A DNA stretch of 64,000 nucleotides from positions 1,614,501-1,678,500 of the forward strand of contig CP113055.1 in NCBI GenBank assembly GCA_026625625.1, written 5' to 3'. Shown here one piece after another: positions 52,394 to 61,668 of this stretch. Positions within the stretch are counted from its first letter, which is position 1, and each line of letters starts with the position of its first letter. The notes beneath the pieces are model-generated. The model made no database searches, was not told the DNA's origin, and saw only the letters and a program-made list of their open reading frames with translations. The position numbers were made by a program, and so were the translations under genes. Origin of the DNA: Blastomonas sp. SL216. Lineage in GTDB: Bacteria; Pseudomonadota; Alphaproteobacteria; Sphingomonadales; Sphingomonadaceae.

Positions 52394-54745
52394 ATGACAA
52401 TGCCTGACCCCTCTGCCAACGACCGCTTCCGATCGCTCTCGACCCGCATAACCTTGTGGTATGCCGTGGTGATCGCGCTGACCTTCGGTGCCTTCATCAT
52501 TGTCGCGGCAGACGGGGTGGAGCGCTATGCGCAGAACGTCGCGACCGGCGAGATGGCCGCCAACGGGGCAACCTTCGACAAGATCCTGGAGCTGGAAGCG
52601 GCGCAGATGCGCACATCAGCTGATGTGCTGGCGGCCGATTTCGGCTTTCGCGAGGCATTTGCCATCGGCGATGCGCCGACCATCGCCAGTGCGCTCGACA
52701 GCCTGCGCCAGCGCGCCGGTGCCCCGCTGGCGATCATGATCCCGCTGCAGGGCGACATCATCAGCACCGGGACCACGTTGCTGCCTGCCGACCACGATAT
52801 GCTGTGGAGCGCGGTGGACTCAGGGGTCGATCGCGGTGTTTTTCAGGTTGGCGGCCGTTTCTACAACGGGGTCGCCGCACCCATCAAGATTCCCGATCTG
52901 GCAGGCTGGCTGGTCCTCGCCCGCCCGCTGAATACTGTTGCGATGCGCGACATGGCCAGGCTTGCCCCCGAAGGCATGTCGGCCAGCATTCGGGCAGGCG
53001 GCACGCTGTCCCATGGCATCACCCTGGCGCAAGCCAGCGGCAAGGCGCCCATTGCCGTCGACATCAAGGGTGAGCCGACGCTCTATTGGTCGCGGCGGCT
53101 GCCCTCCTTTGATGCGCAAGCCAAGCCGCGCCTGCTGCTGCGCTACGCCTTGGGCCCGGCGCTGGAACAATATGCGCCGATCAAATATCTGCTGATTGCC
53201 CTGAGCGGCCTAGGCCTGCTGATATCGACCGCGATCGGTGCATTTGTCGCGCGCGGCATTACCCGACCGATCGCTGCACTGGACCGGGCTGCGCGCGCGA
53301 TCAGCGAAGGATCGCGCAACAGGGTGTCGATCAGGTCCTCCGATGAGGTTGGCAGGCTGGCCGCAAGCTTCAACATCATGGTCGATTCGATCACCGAGCG
53401 CGAGGAACGCATCACGCACATTGCGCTGCATGACGAGCTGACCGGCTTGCCGAACCGCAAGCTTTTCGCCGAGCAACTCGAATTTGCACTGGCCCGCCGC
53501 GCGAGAAACGAGCGCGTCGTGGTCATGTATTTCGACCTCGACAACTTCAAGGCGGTCAATGACACTTTGGGCCATCCGGTTGGCGATGAGCTGCTCAAGG
53601 CCGTGGCCGAGCGTCTCCGGCAGACGATCAACGGGGCCCTGATCAGCCGCCAGGGCGGAGATGAATTCGCCATCCTGCTCGACCAGATCGAACCTGGAGC
53701 CAATCTTGCCCTGCTCGCCGATCAGGTGATTGCAGTGTTCGGCGCGCCGTTCCAGCTGACCGGGCATTCGCTCGAGACCAGCTCCAGCATCGGCATTGCC
53801 GTCGCGCCGGGCGATGGCACCTGCCCCGACGACCTGATCAAGAATGCCGACCTGGCCCTGTACCGGGCCAAGAATGAGGGCCGCAATTGCTCATGCTTCT
53901 TCGAACAGGCGATGGACCTGGAGGCGCGCAAACGCCATCAGATGGAAATCGACATGCGCGAGGCCGTGCGCGGGAGACAGTTCCACCTCAATTATCAGCC
54001 ACTTTTCAGCCTCGAGAAGAACCGGATCGTCGGCTTCGAGGCGCTGATCCGCTGGCAGCACCCCAAGCACGGTTTGATCTCCCCGGCGGAATTCATCCCG
54101 CTGGCCGAGGATACCGGCATGATCGTGCCGATCAGCGAATGGGTGATGAACGAGGCCTGCGCGCGCGCCAGCCAATGGCCTGAGGATGTGCGGGTCGCGG
54201 TGAACCTCTCGCCGGTGCTGTTCAAGAATGCAGGGCTGCCGCTGATGGTGATGCAGGCGCTCGATGCGACCGGCCTCAATCCCAGCCGGCTGGAGCTGGA
54301 GGTGACCGAGTCGCTGTTCATCGACAACGTCGAGCGCACCTTGGCAATGCTCAGTTCCTTGCGCGAATGCGGCATCCGGATCGCGCTCGATGATTTCGGC
54401 ACCGGATATAGCTCGCTCAATTATCTGCGCTCGTTCCCGTTCGACAAGATCAAGATCGACAAGAGCTTCGTCAACGACCTGACGGCCGACCACAGCGCCC
54501 GTGCGATCATCGGTGCGATTACGGCGCTGGCGGGTGCGCTGGGCATGGAAACGATCGCCGAAGGCGTTGAGGACAGTGACCAGCTTGAGGCATTGCGATC
54601 GCAGGGGTGCACCAACATCCAGGGCTATTTCTTCAGCCGACCGGTGGACATCGCCCTGGTCGACGCGATGATTGCCAACATGCGCTATGAGGCTCGCGCC
54701 ACCCAGGCCATCGCCAAGGCAGAACCCTCCCGCAAGGCCGCTTGA
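52394..54745 (+). CDS. membrane-bound GGDEF-EAL protein with periplasmic sensor and HAMP
   Basis: The product is 783 aa. TM1 is near residues 17-38, a periplasmic sensor region spans about 39-255, and TM2 (YLLIALSGLGLLISTAIGAFV) leads into a HAMP domain (about 285-335). The GGDEF domain has an intact GGDEF at 421-425, but the inhibitory I-site position reads INGA instead of RxxD. The EAL domain has an intact EAL at 549-551, DDFGTGYSSL and the KIDKSFV loop. Both cyclic di-GMP synthesis and breakdown are possible. Coupled directly after the cupredoxin gene, it is likely to respond to periplasmic redox, copper or gas signals from the proteins encoded beside it. Confidence 0.92.
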   Translation: MTMPDPSANDRFRSLSTRITLWYAVVIALTFGAFIIVAADGVERYAQNVATGEMAANGATFDKILELEAAQMRTSADVLAADFGFREAFAIGDAPTIASALDSLRQRAGAPLAIMIPLQGDIISTGTTLLPADHDMLWSAVDSGVDRGVFQVGGRFYNGVAAPIKIPDLAGWLVLARPLNTVAMRDMARLAPEGMSASIRAGGTLSHGITLAQASGKAPIAVDIKGEPTLYWSRRLPSFDAQAKPRLLLRYALGPALEQYAPIKYLLIALSGLGLLISTAIGAFVARGITRPIAALDRAARAISEGSRNRVSIRSSDEVGRLAASFNIMVDSITEREERITHIALHDELTGLPNRKLFAEQLEFALARRARNERVVVMYFDLDNFKAVNDTLGHPVGDELLKAVAERLRQTINGALISRQGGDEFAILLDQIEPGANLALLADQVIAVFGAPFQLTGHSLETSSSIGIAVAPGDGTCPDDLIKNADLALYRAKNEGRNCSCFFEQAMDLEARKRHQMEIDMREAVRGRQFHLNYQPLFSLEKNRIVGFEALIRWQHPKHGLISPAEFIPLAEDTGMIVPISEWVMNEACARASQWPEDVRVAVNLSPVLFKNAGLPLMVMQALDATGLNPSRLELEVTESLFIDNVERTLAMLSSLRECGIRIALDDFGTGYSSLNYLRSFPFDKIKIDKSFVNDLTADHSARAIIGAITALAGALGMETIAEGVEDSDQLEALRSQGCTNIQGYFFSRPVDIALVDAMIANMRYEARATQAIAKAEPSRKAA

Positions 54746-54816
54746 TCGAGCGGCAGGTAGCGCCAGGCGTCTACACGCACCATCCGCGCAAACAGAGGGT
54801 CGCTCGTGCGGCCAGC

Positions 54817-55971
54817 CTATTTCAGGCGAGGCAATGCTTCTGCCAGCCGCTCCAATGCCCGCTCCAGAGTCGCGCGCTCCTTTGCGAAACAGAAGCGCAC
54901 CAGATGGGTGGGCGGAGCATCGCTATAGAATGCCGATATCGGGATTGCGGCGATGCCGGCCTGGTCGATCATCGCATGGCAGAAGGCCATGTCCTCCATC
55001 GCGATGCCGGATGCGGCCACGTCCACGCTGACGAAATAGGTGGCGGCCGAGGGCACCGTTGCCAAACCGATCTTACGCAATCCGGCGCAGAAAAAGTCGC
55101 GCGAAGCCTGATGTTGCGCGCGGGCCATCGCGATCCAGTCATCCTGGCTGTTCAGCCCTTCGGCCACCGCCCATTGCAGGTTGGGCGGGGTGGTGAAGGT
55201 CAGGAACTGGTGCGCCTTGGCGAGGACACGCGCAATCGGCGGGGCTGCGCACATCCAGCCGACCTTCCATCCGGTCAGCCCGAATATCTTGCCGGCAGAA
55301 CCGATCTTCACGGTCCGCTCGCGCATGCCCGGATAGCTCAGCAGCGATCTGTGCTGCGCCCCGTCATAGACCAGCGCCTCCCAGACCTCGTCACAGATCG
55401 CGATCAGATCATTGTCCACACAGGTTCGGGCGAGCAGCGCGAGGTCATCCGGATGTGCGGTGGTCCCCATCGGGTTCATCGGATCGTTGAGGAGCAGGAC
55501 ACGGGTCCGCGGGCTGATGGCATCGGCCAGGGCCTGGGCATCGATGCGCCAGCACGACCGATCGAAATCGACGATCCGGGCAATGCCCCCGGCACGCTGC
55601 ACCAGCGGGCAATATGCGTCGTAGAGCGGCTGGAACAGCAGCACCTCATCGCCAGGCTGGATGATCGCAAGCAGGGCAGCAGCAATGGCCTCGGTCGCAC
55701 CCGATGTCACGACGACCTCATCCGGGGCAAGTTCCAGCTGCTGATGCCGACGATACCAATCGGCGATCGCTGCCCGCAGTTCGGGCAGGCCGACCATCGG
55801 CGGATACTGGTTCGATCGATGCTGTAGCGCTGCGCATGCTGCATCGATGACCAGATCATTGCGCGGACCATCGGGAAACCCCTGCCCGAGATTGATCGCC
55901 CCGGTCTCCCGCGCGCGCATCGACATCGCCTCGAAAATCGTGGTGGGCATGTCGCGGTATATCGGGTTCAT
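54817..55971 (-). CDS. PLP-dependent class I aminotransferase (YbdL/kynurenine aminotransferase-like)
   Basis: The product is 384 aa. ATG 55971 has AGGAG seven bases upstream. Fold-type I features include the N-terminal GAINLGQGFPDGP, VTSGATEAIAAALLAIIQPGDEV, NDPMNPMGTT (the NPxNPxG-like motif with Met replacing the second Asn), the cofactor region ICDEVWEALVY, and the Schiff-base Lys228 in GSAGKIFGLTGWKVGW. The sequence resembles YbdL methionine aminotransferase and similar enzymes. It is a cytosolic transaminase; the substrate is not certain. Divergent from the SnoaL-like gene; no operon partner. Confidence 0.89.
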   Translation of the reverse strand: MNPIYRDMPTTIFEAMSMRARETGAINLGQGFPDGPRNDLVIDAACAALQHRSNQYPPMVGLPELRAAIADWYRRHQQLELAPDEVVVTSGATEAIAAALLAIIQPGDEVLLFQPLYDAYCPLVQRAGGIARIVDFDRSCWRIDAQALADAISPRTRVLLLNDPMNPMGTTAHPDDLALLARTCVDNDLIAICDEVWEALVYDGAQHRSLLSYPGMRERTVKIGSAGKIFGLTGWKVGWMCAAPPIARVLAKAHQFLTFTTPPNLQWAVAEGLNSQDDWIAMARAQHQASRDFFCAGLRKIGLATVPSAATYFVSVDVAASGIAMEDMAFCHAMIDQAGIAAIPISAFYSDAPPTHLVRFCFAKERATLERALERLAEALPRLK

Positions 55972-56135
55972 CGCGGCTCCTGAATCGATGGCACGCTGGG
56001 CGAACAGGTGCGCTGCGCAAGCCGCGTTCTATATCGGGCGGGCAGCTTGTTGCACAAATGCAATTGTCCTTGCGTGGCGCCGGCGCAGTAACAATCCGGG
56101 TTGCCACGATCGATCTGCCTCTGTAGCTGTAGTAT

Positions 56136-56681
56136 ATGAGCAATACAGTTAGCCATGGGCTGAAACGATCGATTCTGTGCGGCGTAGCGTCGCTGCTGGC
56201 CTGTCTCTCGGTGGCCGAGGCAAAGCCCGATGCCGCGACGCCTCACAATCTTGCATCGCCGGGCGATCCGCTGACGCAGGAGATAGGCGCGCTCGATGCG
56301 AGGGTGTTCGGTGCCTATAACAGCTGCGACCTGGCAACATTTTCGGCCTATTTCGACCCCAAGGTCGCCTTCTATCACGATACCGGCGGGGCGACGTTCG
56401 AGCGCGACGCGATGGTCGACGGCGTGCGCAAATATATCTGCGGCAAGGTGAAACGGGAACTGATCCCGGCAAGCTTCCGCGTCTATCCGATCAAGGACTA
56501 TGGCGCGATCGAGGAAGGGGAACATCGCTTCTGCGACCTCGCCACAGGACAGTGCGAGGGCATTGCCAAGTTTGTGATGGTCTGGGCAAAGCGCGATGGC
56601 GCCTGGAAGATCACCAGCGTCCTAAGCTACGGCCATCGTGCTGCGACGCCGCAAGAGCCGGCAGGCGCTGCCGGCAGATAG
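56136..56681 (+). CDS. exported SnoaL/NTF2-like (DUF4440-type) protein
   Basis: The product is 181 aa with an N-terminal signal (RSILCGVASLLACLSVAEA). After a linker an NTF2-like domain begins near residue 48 with EIGALDARVFGAYNSCDLATFSAYFDPKVAFYHDTGGATFERDAMVDGV, the DUF4440/SnoaL pattern. It ends with GEHRFCDLATGQCEGIAKFVMVWAKRDGAWKITSVLSYGH, the usual closing strands. Function cannot be assigned from this fold. It converges on the TraB-like gene two bases downstream. The N-terminal length fits; ATG 56136 is the only early start. Confidence 0.83.
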   Translation: MSNTVSHGLKRSILCGVASLLACLSVAEAKPDAATPHNLASPGDPLTQEIGALDARVFGAYNSCDLATFSAYFDPKVAFYHDTGGATFERDAMVDGVRKYICGKVKRELIPASFRVYPIKDYGAIEEGEHRFCDLATGQCEGIAKFVMVWAKRDGAWKITSVLSYGHRAATPQEPAGAAGR

Positions 56682-56683
56682 GC

Positions 56684-57610
56684 TCAACGCCAATCGGGTC
56701 CGGCAATGGCAAAGCCTCGCGCCTCGAGCTGATCAAGCACGCCTTGTCGCTCGGCAAGCACGCCGAGCGGCACAACGGCGAGCGTCACCCCGTTCGTGCT
56801 GGACGCCTCGGCGATCAATCGTGTCCACTGATCCCGGATTTCTCCGCCAAGGTCCTCATCCTCCCATGGCCAGCACGTGCCGAGCGCGATCTCGAGCGGA
56901 TTGGCCATAACGGCGGGAATATCAAATCTGCGCCAGTCGTCCCCGCGCGCCTGAACGACGGGTTGCCCTGCTTCGGTCGCGGCCATCGCGGCTTCCAGAC
57001 ACGCGATATGGCTCTCAGGCGCCGCCGCAGCCAGATTGTCCAGAAGATCCTCGCCGCGAAATCGCTCTGGCCGGATAATGGGTATGTCCGCCCGTTTTGC
57101 CGCCTTTTCGACGATGTCGGTTGCATCGTCCGTCGTGTCATTGTCGAAATCAAGCCGCCGCGCCAGCAGGTCGAAGGCGGACATCAGGAAACTGCCTCGA
57201 TCATAGTCGACCTTGTACCGGGCCTCCAGATCAGCCAGGCGCGCCCGCTGCGGACTGCTCAGATAATCGGCGGCCACCCGTCCATCAGGCAGCTTGGTAA
57301 AGCTTCCTCCGCGGAAGATCAGACGGAACACATCGCCGGGCGAGAATTTCGGCGCGGCGCGCAGGATGACACGGTTGGCTTCGGCCGTGGCATCGCGCAG
57401 CCGTTCCGGCTCCCAGGGAGTGCTCTTGGGAACCGCGCGGATTTCACCGACCAGCAGCACGGTTCCGCTGGGCGTGTCGATCGTCCACATAGGCGCACCT
57501 GATCGCCTGGCGCTGACCACGATCTCGCTTTCCGCCTGCGCAGCCAGCGCGTGCGCGGGCATCGCACCCAAGAGCATGGCCGCAACCGCGAACAGGGACT
57601 TTGTCTTCAT
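56684..57610 (-). CDS. TraB/GumN family exported protein
   Basis: The product is 308 aa. ATG 57610 opens a signal peptide (KSLFAVAAMLLGAMPAHALA). TraB/GumN traits are PMWTIDTPSGTVLLVGEIRAVPKSTPW near residue 40 (in place of the usual GTxH motif), the middle EANRVILRAAP, and a C-terminal LEIALGTCWPWEDEDLG segment. A region with a LAVVPLGVLAERQGVLDQLEARGF ending is typical of the family. The family resembles gelatinase-like metalloproteins of unclear role, but the canonical GxxH is not seen here (GEIRAVP instead), so any catalytic claim is doubtful. Upstream lies a 251-base gap without evident features. Confidence 0.75.
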   Translation of the reverse strand: MKTKSLFAVAAMLLGAMPAHALAAQAESEIVVSARRSGAPMWTIDTPSGTVLLVGEIRAVPKSTPWEPERLRDATAEANRVILRAAPKFSPGDVFRLIFRGGSFTKLPDGRVAADYLSSPQRARLADLEARYKVDYDRGSFLMSAFDLLARRLDFDNDTTDDATDIVEKAAKRADIPIIRPERFRGEDLLDNLAAAAPESHIACLEAAMAATEAGQPVVQARGDDWRRFDIPAVMANPLEIALGTCWPWEDEDLGGEIRDQWTRLIAEASSTNGVTLAVVPLGVLAERQGVLDQLEARGFAIAGPDWR

Positions 57611-57861
57611 GCCCACAGCCTTATCATCCCGCGAATAGATGGTGTGTGAGCTTGAAAACGTGGGGTTGGCAGCCCGGAAAGCCAAGGCCCGGAATTGGCC
57701 GACCGTCGCTATGGCCCATATTGCTGCCACGGGCCTTCCCGGAGGAGAAGCCCATTGATTGCTCGATCCGCAGCACGCTGATGGGCATGCCTGCGCAAGG
57801 GATCGATGCGGCCAGGGGGCAAGATTTACGGCGCAAAAATCCTGAAAGCTTCAGCGCGAGA

Positions 57862-58515
57862 TCATTTGCTGAGCGCGTGCAGCTTGCGACCGGTGACAGC
57901 GGTCTGGATGACGAACAGGATCATCATGCCTGCGCCGATTGCCGCGATAAACAGATCGAATGGCGAAAGGCCCGTGCCCATCACCGTGCCCGGCTGGGTG
58001 GTGAACATCGCCAGGCTCATGGCGATCAGGATCAGCCGCAATTCGGTGGGTCCGGCAGCAAGATAGGACAAGCGAAATTCGCCTGTTACGCGGGCCGCAA
58101 GGAAAGTGTGGATCGACAAGAGCAGGTAGCTGCCCAGCGCGAACATGGCGACATCCATGCGAATGAAGGCAGTCAGCCCCAGCCCGACGACAATGATGAG
58201 ATTGGACAGGGCATCCATGCTGTGATCGATGAAATAGCCGTAATTGGGCCGCTCGATCTTGCGAAAGCGTGCCAGGCTGCCATCGAGGGAATCGCCGAAC
58301 CAGTTGATGATGAATCCGGCGATCGCCAGCCACAGCCATTCGACCTGGAACAGGCTGAGCGCATAGCCTGCAAAAACGGTCAACGCGCCGCAAAAGCCCA
58401 TCAGCGTCAGTCCGTCAGGCGATACCCAAGCAGGCAGCCGCGCACACAGCCAGTTCAGCAGCCGCCGTTCAGCGCCCGCGAGCATGTTGCCCTGTATCCG
58501 ATTGACGCCGCTCAT
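57862..58515 (-). CDS. CDP-alcohol phosphatidyltransferase family protein
   Basis: The product is 217 aa from ATG 58515 (ATG 58527 is in frame). The family motif D-G-x2-A-R-x8-G-x3-D-x3-D is complete: DSLDGSLARFRKIERPNYGYFIDHSMD. Six membrane helices follow and flank it. These enzymes transfer a phosphatidyl or similar group from a CDP-alcohol in phospholipid synthesis; the accepting alcohol cannot be deduced. The ATG at 58515 overlaps the TGA of a possible 27-codon ORF by ATGA, which favours this start. The gene lies 166 bases or more from cobC and is not part of the cobalamin unit. Confidence 0.86.
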   Translation of the reverse strand: MSGVNRIQGNMLAGAERRLLNWLCARLPAWVSPDGLTLMGFCGALTVFAGYALSLFQVEWLWLAIAGFIINWFGDSLDGSLARFRKIERPNYGYFIDHSMDALSNLIIVVGLGLTAFIRMDVAMFALGSYLLLSIHTFLAARVTGEFRLSYLAAGPTELRLILIAMSLAMFTTQPGTVMGTGLSPFDLFIAAIGAGMMILFVIQTAVTGRKLHALSK

Positions 58516-58595
58516 GACCGCCACCATGCGGTACAGGCGAGAATGGCGGAGGCTATGGGCACGGTCATCAGTAAATCCTTGGCAACTCTATGCAT
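58512..58595 (-). CDS. possible 27-aa leader ORF coupled to the CDP-alcohol transferase
   Basis: ATG 58595 to TGA 58512 encodes a 27-aa peptide with one hydrophobic stretch (MTVPIASAILACTAWW) and basic ends. Its stop overlaps ATG 58515 of the next gene. A G-rich run stands immediately before the start, too close for an ideal ribosome site. A short ORF at this place could be a translated leader or chance; I saw no homologue to support it. Confidence 0.28.
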   Translation of the reverse strand: MHRVAKDLLMTVPIASAILACTAWWRS

Positions 58596-58693
58596 GTCCC
58601 CCCGCATAGGAGTGTGGGCTATAGGGCCATTAGCAAGGAAATCGAGGCCTACGTAAAAAGTCTGTAACAAATTCGTGCCGCAGACCAGGTTCT

Positions 58694-59239
58694 TCACCGC
58701 ACAACCACGACCATGGCTCCGGCAGCGGGCATCAGGCCTGGCCAGTCATGGACGGGCACAGCCTGCAGCATGCCGACAATGGCCGCGATCGGCCCGCCAT
58801 GGGTGACAACCAGCACCCGCTGCGACGGCAGCTTTCGCAAAGCCGCATTCGCCCTGGCCGCAAGTTCCATGGTGGTCTCGCCATTGCCGGGTCGAAAGCT
58901 CTCGGGAGCCTCGATCATCCCGTCCATCGCGTTGCCGGTTTCGCGATAGATCGCCGTCCAGCGCTTCCCCTCCCAGCTGCCGAAATCCCGCTCCATCCAT
59001 GCCGGATCGGCGATTGCGGCGACGCCAACGAACGTGGCGATGGCATCGGCAAGGATCTGCGCGCGGCGAAGCCCTGAATGCAGCACCAAATCGGGCTTCC
59101 ACTCGGCAAGCTCGGGCGCCAGCGTGCGCGCATGTGCAGCCCCGGCGCGGCTAAGGCCCATGTCGCTCTGCCCATAGCACCGGCCCCGCCATGCGCGTGC
59201 GACCTCGGTATGCCGGACCAGCAGGACCTGGGCGGACAT
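58694..59239 (-). CDS. cobC: histidine phosphatase, alpha-ribazole phosphatase-type
   Basis: The product is 181 aa. The catalytic LLVRHTEVA (RHxE), the CYGQSDMGLS segment and VVTHGGPIAAI with the second His are typical of CobC-type histidine phosphatases. The start ATG at 59239 overlaps the CobS stop by one base. It would dephosphorylate adenosylcobalamin 5'-phosphate or alpha-ribazole phosphate at the end of nucleotide loop assembly. Its place as the last gene of the cob operon supports the cobalamin role over a general phosphatase. Confidence 0.86.
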   Translation of the reverse strand: MSAQVLLVRHTEVARAWRGRCYGQSDMGLSRAGAAHARTLAPELAEWKPDLVLHSGLRRAQILADAIATFVGVAAIADPAWMERDFGSWEGKRWTAIYRETGNAMDGMIEAPESFRPGNGETTMELAARANAALRKLPSQRVLVVTHGGPIAAIVGMLQAVPVHDWPGLMPAAGAMVVVVR

Positions 59240-60030
59240 CACAGCGCCGCCGTCGCTGCCAGCAGCAGGATGAGCTGCCCGGCATAGGCCGCAAAGCCCA
59301 GGCAATCCCCGGTGCTCCCCCCGATACGCCGCAGCATCAGCGTGCGGAACCAGAGCAGGAATGCAGCCGCGCCCAGCGATGCCACGATCAGGGCCAGCGG
59401 AGCGTGGATCGCAAATCCCAGCAAGCCGGGCAGCGCGGTCGCCATGGCCAGCAGCAGTGTGGAAAGCCCGACACCCGAGCCGATGTCCTTGGCCAGACCG
59501 GTGCCCTGCGGAGCGGGCGACACGATGCTCATCAACAGCACGACCAGCAATCTGCCGAAGGTGGCCGAGGCAGTGATGGTCGCAAACGCCACGACCGGGT
59601 TCATGCTCTCGATCACCGCGATCATCAGCGCGGCCCGCAAGCCGACCGCCAGGATCAATCCCACGCTGCCATAGCTGCCGATGCGGCTGTCCTTCATGAT
59701 GCGCCGCACATCCTCCGCGCTCTGGCCACCGCCAAAGGCATCGCAGAAATCGGCAACGGCATCCTCGTGAAAGGCCCCCGTCAGCCTGGCTTCGACAGCC
59801 AGCGCAAGCAGCACCGCAACCAGCGAGGGCCAGAGGCTGTCCGCCGCCAGCGCTACGGACGACGTCATCGCTCCGACTGCCGCACCGACCAGCGGGAACC
59901 ATCCGACCGCACGCACCAGCCCGGCGGCGACCTGTTCCGCGGTCAGCCCGGCGGTGCCGGGAACGGGAATGCGGGTCAGGAACTGCACCGCCAGCACCGG
60001 GGGTGCCCAGAATGGGGGCCGACCGTCCAT
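59239..60030 (-). CDS. cobS: adenosylcobinamide-GDP ribazoletransferase
   Basis: The product is 263 aa with several hydrophobic helices. Motifs are AVQFLTRIPVPG at the N-terminus, LTGAFHEDAVADFCDAFGGGQSAEDVRRIMKDSRIGSYG (the CobS signature, with an acidic metal-binding core), and a C-terminal GGSTGDCLGF. It joins alpha-ribazole to adenosylcobinamide-GDP to form adenosylcobalamin, at the membrane. The start at 60030 is one base after the cobT stop codon. Confidence 0.93.
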   Translation of the reverse strand: MDGRPPFWAPPVLAVQFLTRIPVPGTAGLTAEQVAAGLVRAVGWFPLVGAAVGAMTSSVALAADSLWPSLVAVLLALAVEARLTGAFHEDAVADFCDAFGGGQSAEDVRRIMKDSRIGSYGSVGLILAVGLRAALMIAVIESMNPVVAFATITASATFGRLLVVLLMSIVSPAPQGTGLAKDIGSGVGLSTLLLAMATALPGLLGFAIHAPLALIVASLGAAAFLLWFRTLMLRRIGGSTGDCLGFAAYAGQLILLLAATAAL

Positions 60031-60031
60031 G

Positions 60032-61030
60032 TCAGGCGCCGATATCCGCCAGCAGCGCGACATCGCGCAACAGCGCAGCGGCGCTGTCCAGCAGCGGCAG
60101 GGCGACCAGCGCGCCGCTGCCTTCGCCCAGCCGCATCTGCCATTCGAGCACCGGGGCAAGGCCCAGTTTCGCCAGCGCGGCGCGGTGACCGGGCTCAGCC
60201 GAAAGATGCCCTGCGATCATCACGGCACGGGTGCCCGGGCACAGATGATCGGCCAGCAGCGCAGCGGCGGTCGTGACATAGCCATCCAGCAGAACTGCGG
60301 CGCCCTGCTGCGCCGCCTCCGCATAAAATCCCGCTATCGCGACAATCTCGAACCCGGCAATGGCCGCCAGCGCAGCCTTGTCGGTGCAACCGCCGAGCCT
60401 GGCAACCGCTGCCGCCACGATGTCGCGCTTGACGCCGCGCATCGCCGCGTCCGCCCCGGCACCATGACCGGTCGCGATATCGGCATCGATGCCGGTCAGG
60501 GCATGGGTCAGGCAGGCGGCAGCCGTGGTGTTGCCGATGCCCATTTCGCCCGCGATGAGCAGGCGGTGACCCGCGTTGACGGCGGATTGGGCCTCGGCAG
60601 CACCCAGCGCCCAGGCCCTGTCGAACTGTGCCTCCGTCATCGCCGGACCCTGGCTGAGGTCCGCCGTGCCGGGCGCGACGGGTTGCGCGATGAAATGGTC
60701 GGGCCAGGGCCCGCGCGGTGGATGGATCATCCCGGCATCGACAACCCGCACATCGACGCCATGCGCCTCGGCCAGCGCAGTGCTGCTCGCCCGGCCCTTC
60801 AGGAAAGTCTCGACCATCGCGGTGGTGACCGCCGAAGGCCAGGGCGTGACGCCTTGCGCCACGACACCATGGTCGGCCGCGAACAGGACAAGACGTCGCG
60901 GACGGGTCTGCGGCCCGAGCGATTGGCTCGCCACGGCAAGATCGACCGCAAGCGCTTCCAGTCGCCCCAGGCTGCCCATGGGCTTGGCAAGGGCATCGAG
61001 CCTTGCCTGAACGTCTTTACGGATGATCAT
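60032..61030 (-). CDS. cobT: nicotinate-nucleotide:dimethylbenzimidazole phosphoribosyltransferase
   Basis: The product is 332 aa, the usual size. It begins VQARLDALAKPMGSLGRLE and contains LFAADHGVVAQGVTPWPS, the conserved AADHGV region. The segment LLIAGEMGIGNTTAAACL follows, then TGHGAGADAAM and a C-terminal LRLGEGSGA-like QMRLGEGSGALVALPLL with the catalytic Glu. It makes alpha-ribazole phosphate from nicotinate mononucleotide and dimethylbenzimidazole. Its ATG overlaps the bluB stop by one base, matching the supply of dimethylbenzimidazole by BluB. Confidence 0.94.
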   Translation of the reverse strand: MIIRKDVQARLDALAKPMGSLGRLEALAVDLAVASQSLGPQTRPRRLVLFAADHGVVAQGVTPWPSAVTTAMVETFLKGRASSTALAEAHGVDVRVVDAGMIHPPRGPWPDHFIAQPVAPGTADLSQGPAMTEAQFDRAWALGAAEAQSAVNAGHRLLIAGEMGIGNTTAAACLTHALTGIDADIATGHGAGADAAMRGVKRDIVAAAVARLGGCTDKAALAAIAGFEIVAIAGFYAEAAQQGAAVLLDGYVTTAAALLADHLCPGTRAVMIAGHLSAEPGHRAALAKLGLAPVLEWQMRLGEGSGALVALPLLDSAAALLRDVALLADIGA

Positions 61031-61668
61031 CAGCGCTCGAGCCGTGTCGTTTCAAAAGGCAGGCGGTCCTGCCATCCATGCCGGACCAGCTCGGGCGTTT
61101 CGCTCTCGCGCTCGGGATAGCCCAGGCACAGCAAGGCGACAAAACGCCAATGCGCAGGCACGTCGATCAGCGCGTTCATGCTCGCCGGATCGATGATCGA
61201 CACCCAGCCCAAACCGACGCCGTGCGCGCGGGCGGCGAGCCATAAGGTGTGCACCGCAGTCACCACCGACCAGCACAGGGTTTCGGGCATCGTCGCCCGG
61301 CCCAGTCCGTGGCCCGCTTCCGTCTCCGCATCGCAAAAGACCGCGACAATCTCAGGCGCCTCGCGCAGGCCGTGCAGCTTCAGGCGCGCGTACAGCGCCT
61401 TGCGGTCTCCGCAATAGGGCTCGCCAGCGGCATGCTTGTGCGCATCGACCGAGGCGATCAGCGCTGCGCGGCGCTCGGGCGAAACGATGCGGACAAAGCG
61501 CCATGGCTGGGCATTGCCCACCGACGGCCCGCGACAGGCGATCTCGATCAGGCTGTCAAGCAGGCCATCGGGCAGCGGGCGCGTCTGGAAATGCCGCACA
61601 TCGCGCCGCCATGTGAGCAGCTGCTCCAGCGCATCGCGAAAGGCCGTGTCGAATACCGGCCCGGTCAT
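61030..61668 (-). CDS. bluB: 5,6-dimethylbenzimidazole synthase
   Basis: The product is 212 aa of the nitroreductase fold. BluB traits are [34 protein letters not shown], the late [22 protein letters not shown] and [25 protein letters not shown]. The enzyme breaks down reduced FMN with oxygen to give dimethylbenzimidazole, the lower ligand of cobalamin. The ATG overlaps the cobQ stop by four bases. Presence of bluB means aerobic synthesis of the ligand. Confidence 0.94.
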   Translation of the reverse strand: MTGPVFDTAFRDALEQLLTWRRDVRHFQTRPLPDGLLDSLIEIACRGPSVGNAQPWRFVRIVSPERRAALIASVDAHKHAAGEPYCGDRKALYARLKLHGLREAPEIVAVFCDAETEAGHGLGRATMPETLCWSVVTAVHTLWLAARAHGVGLGWVSIIDPASMNALIDVPAHWRFVALLCLGYPERESETPELVRHGWQDRLPFETTRLER

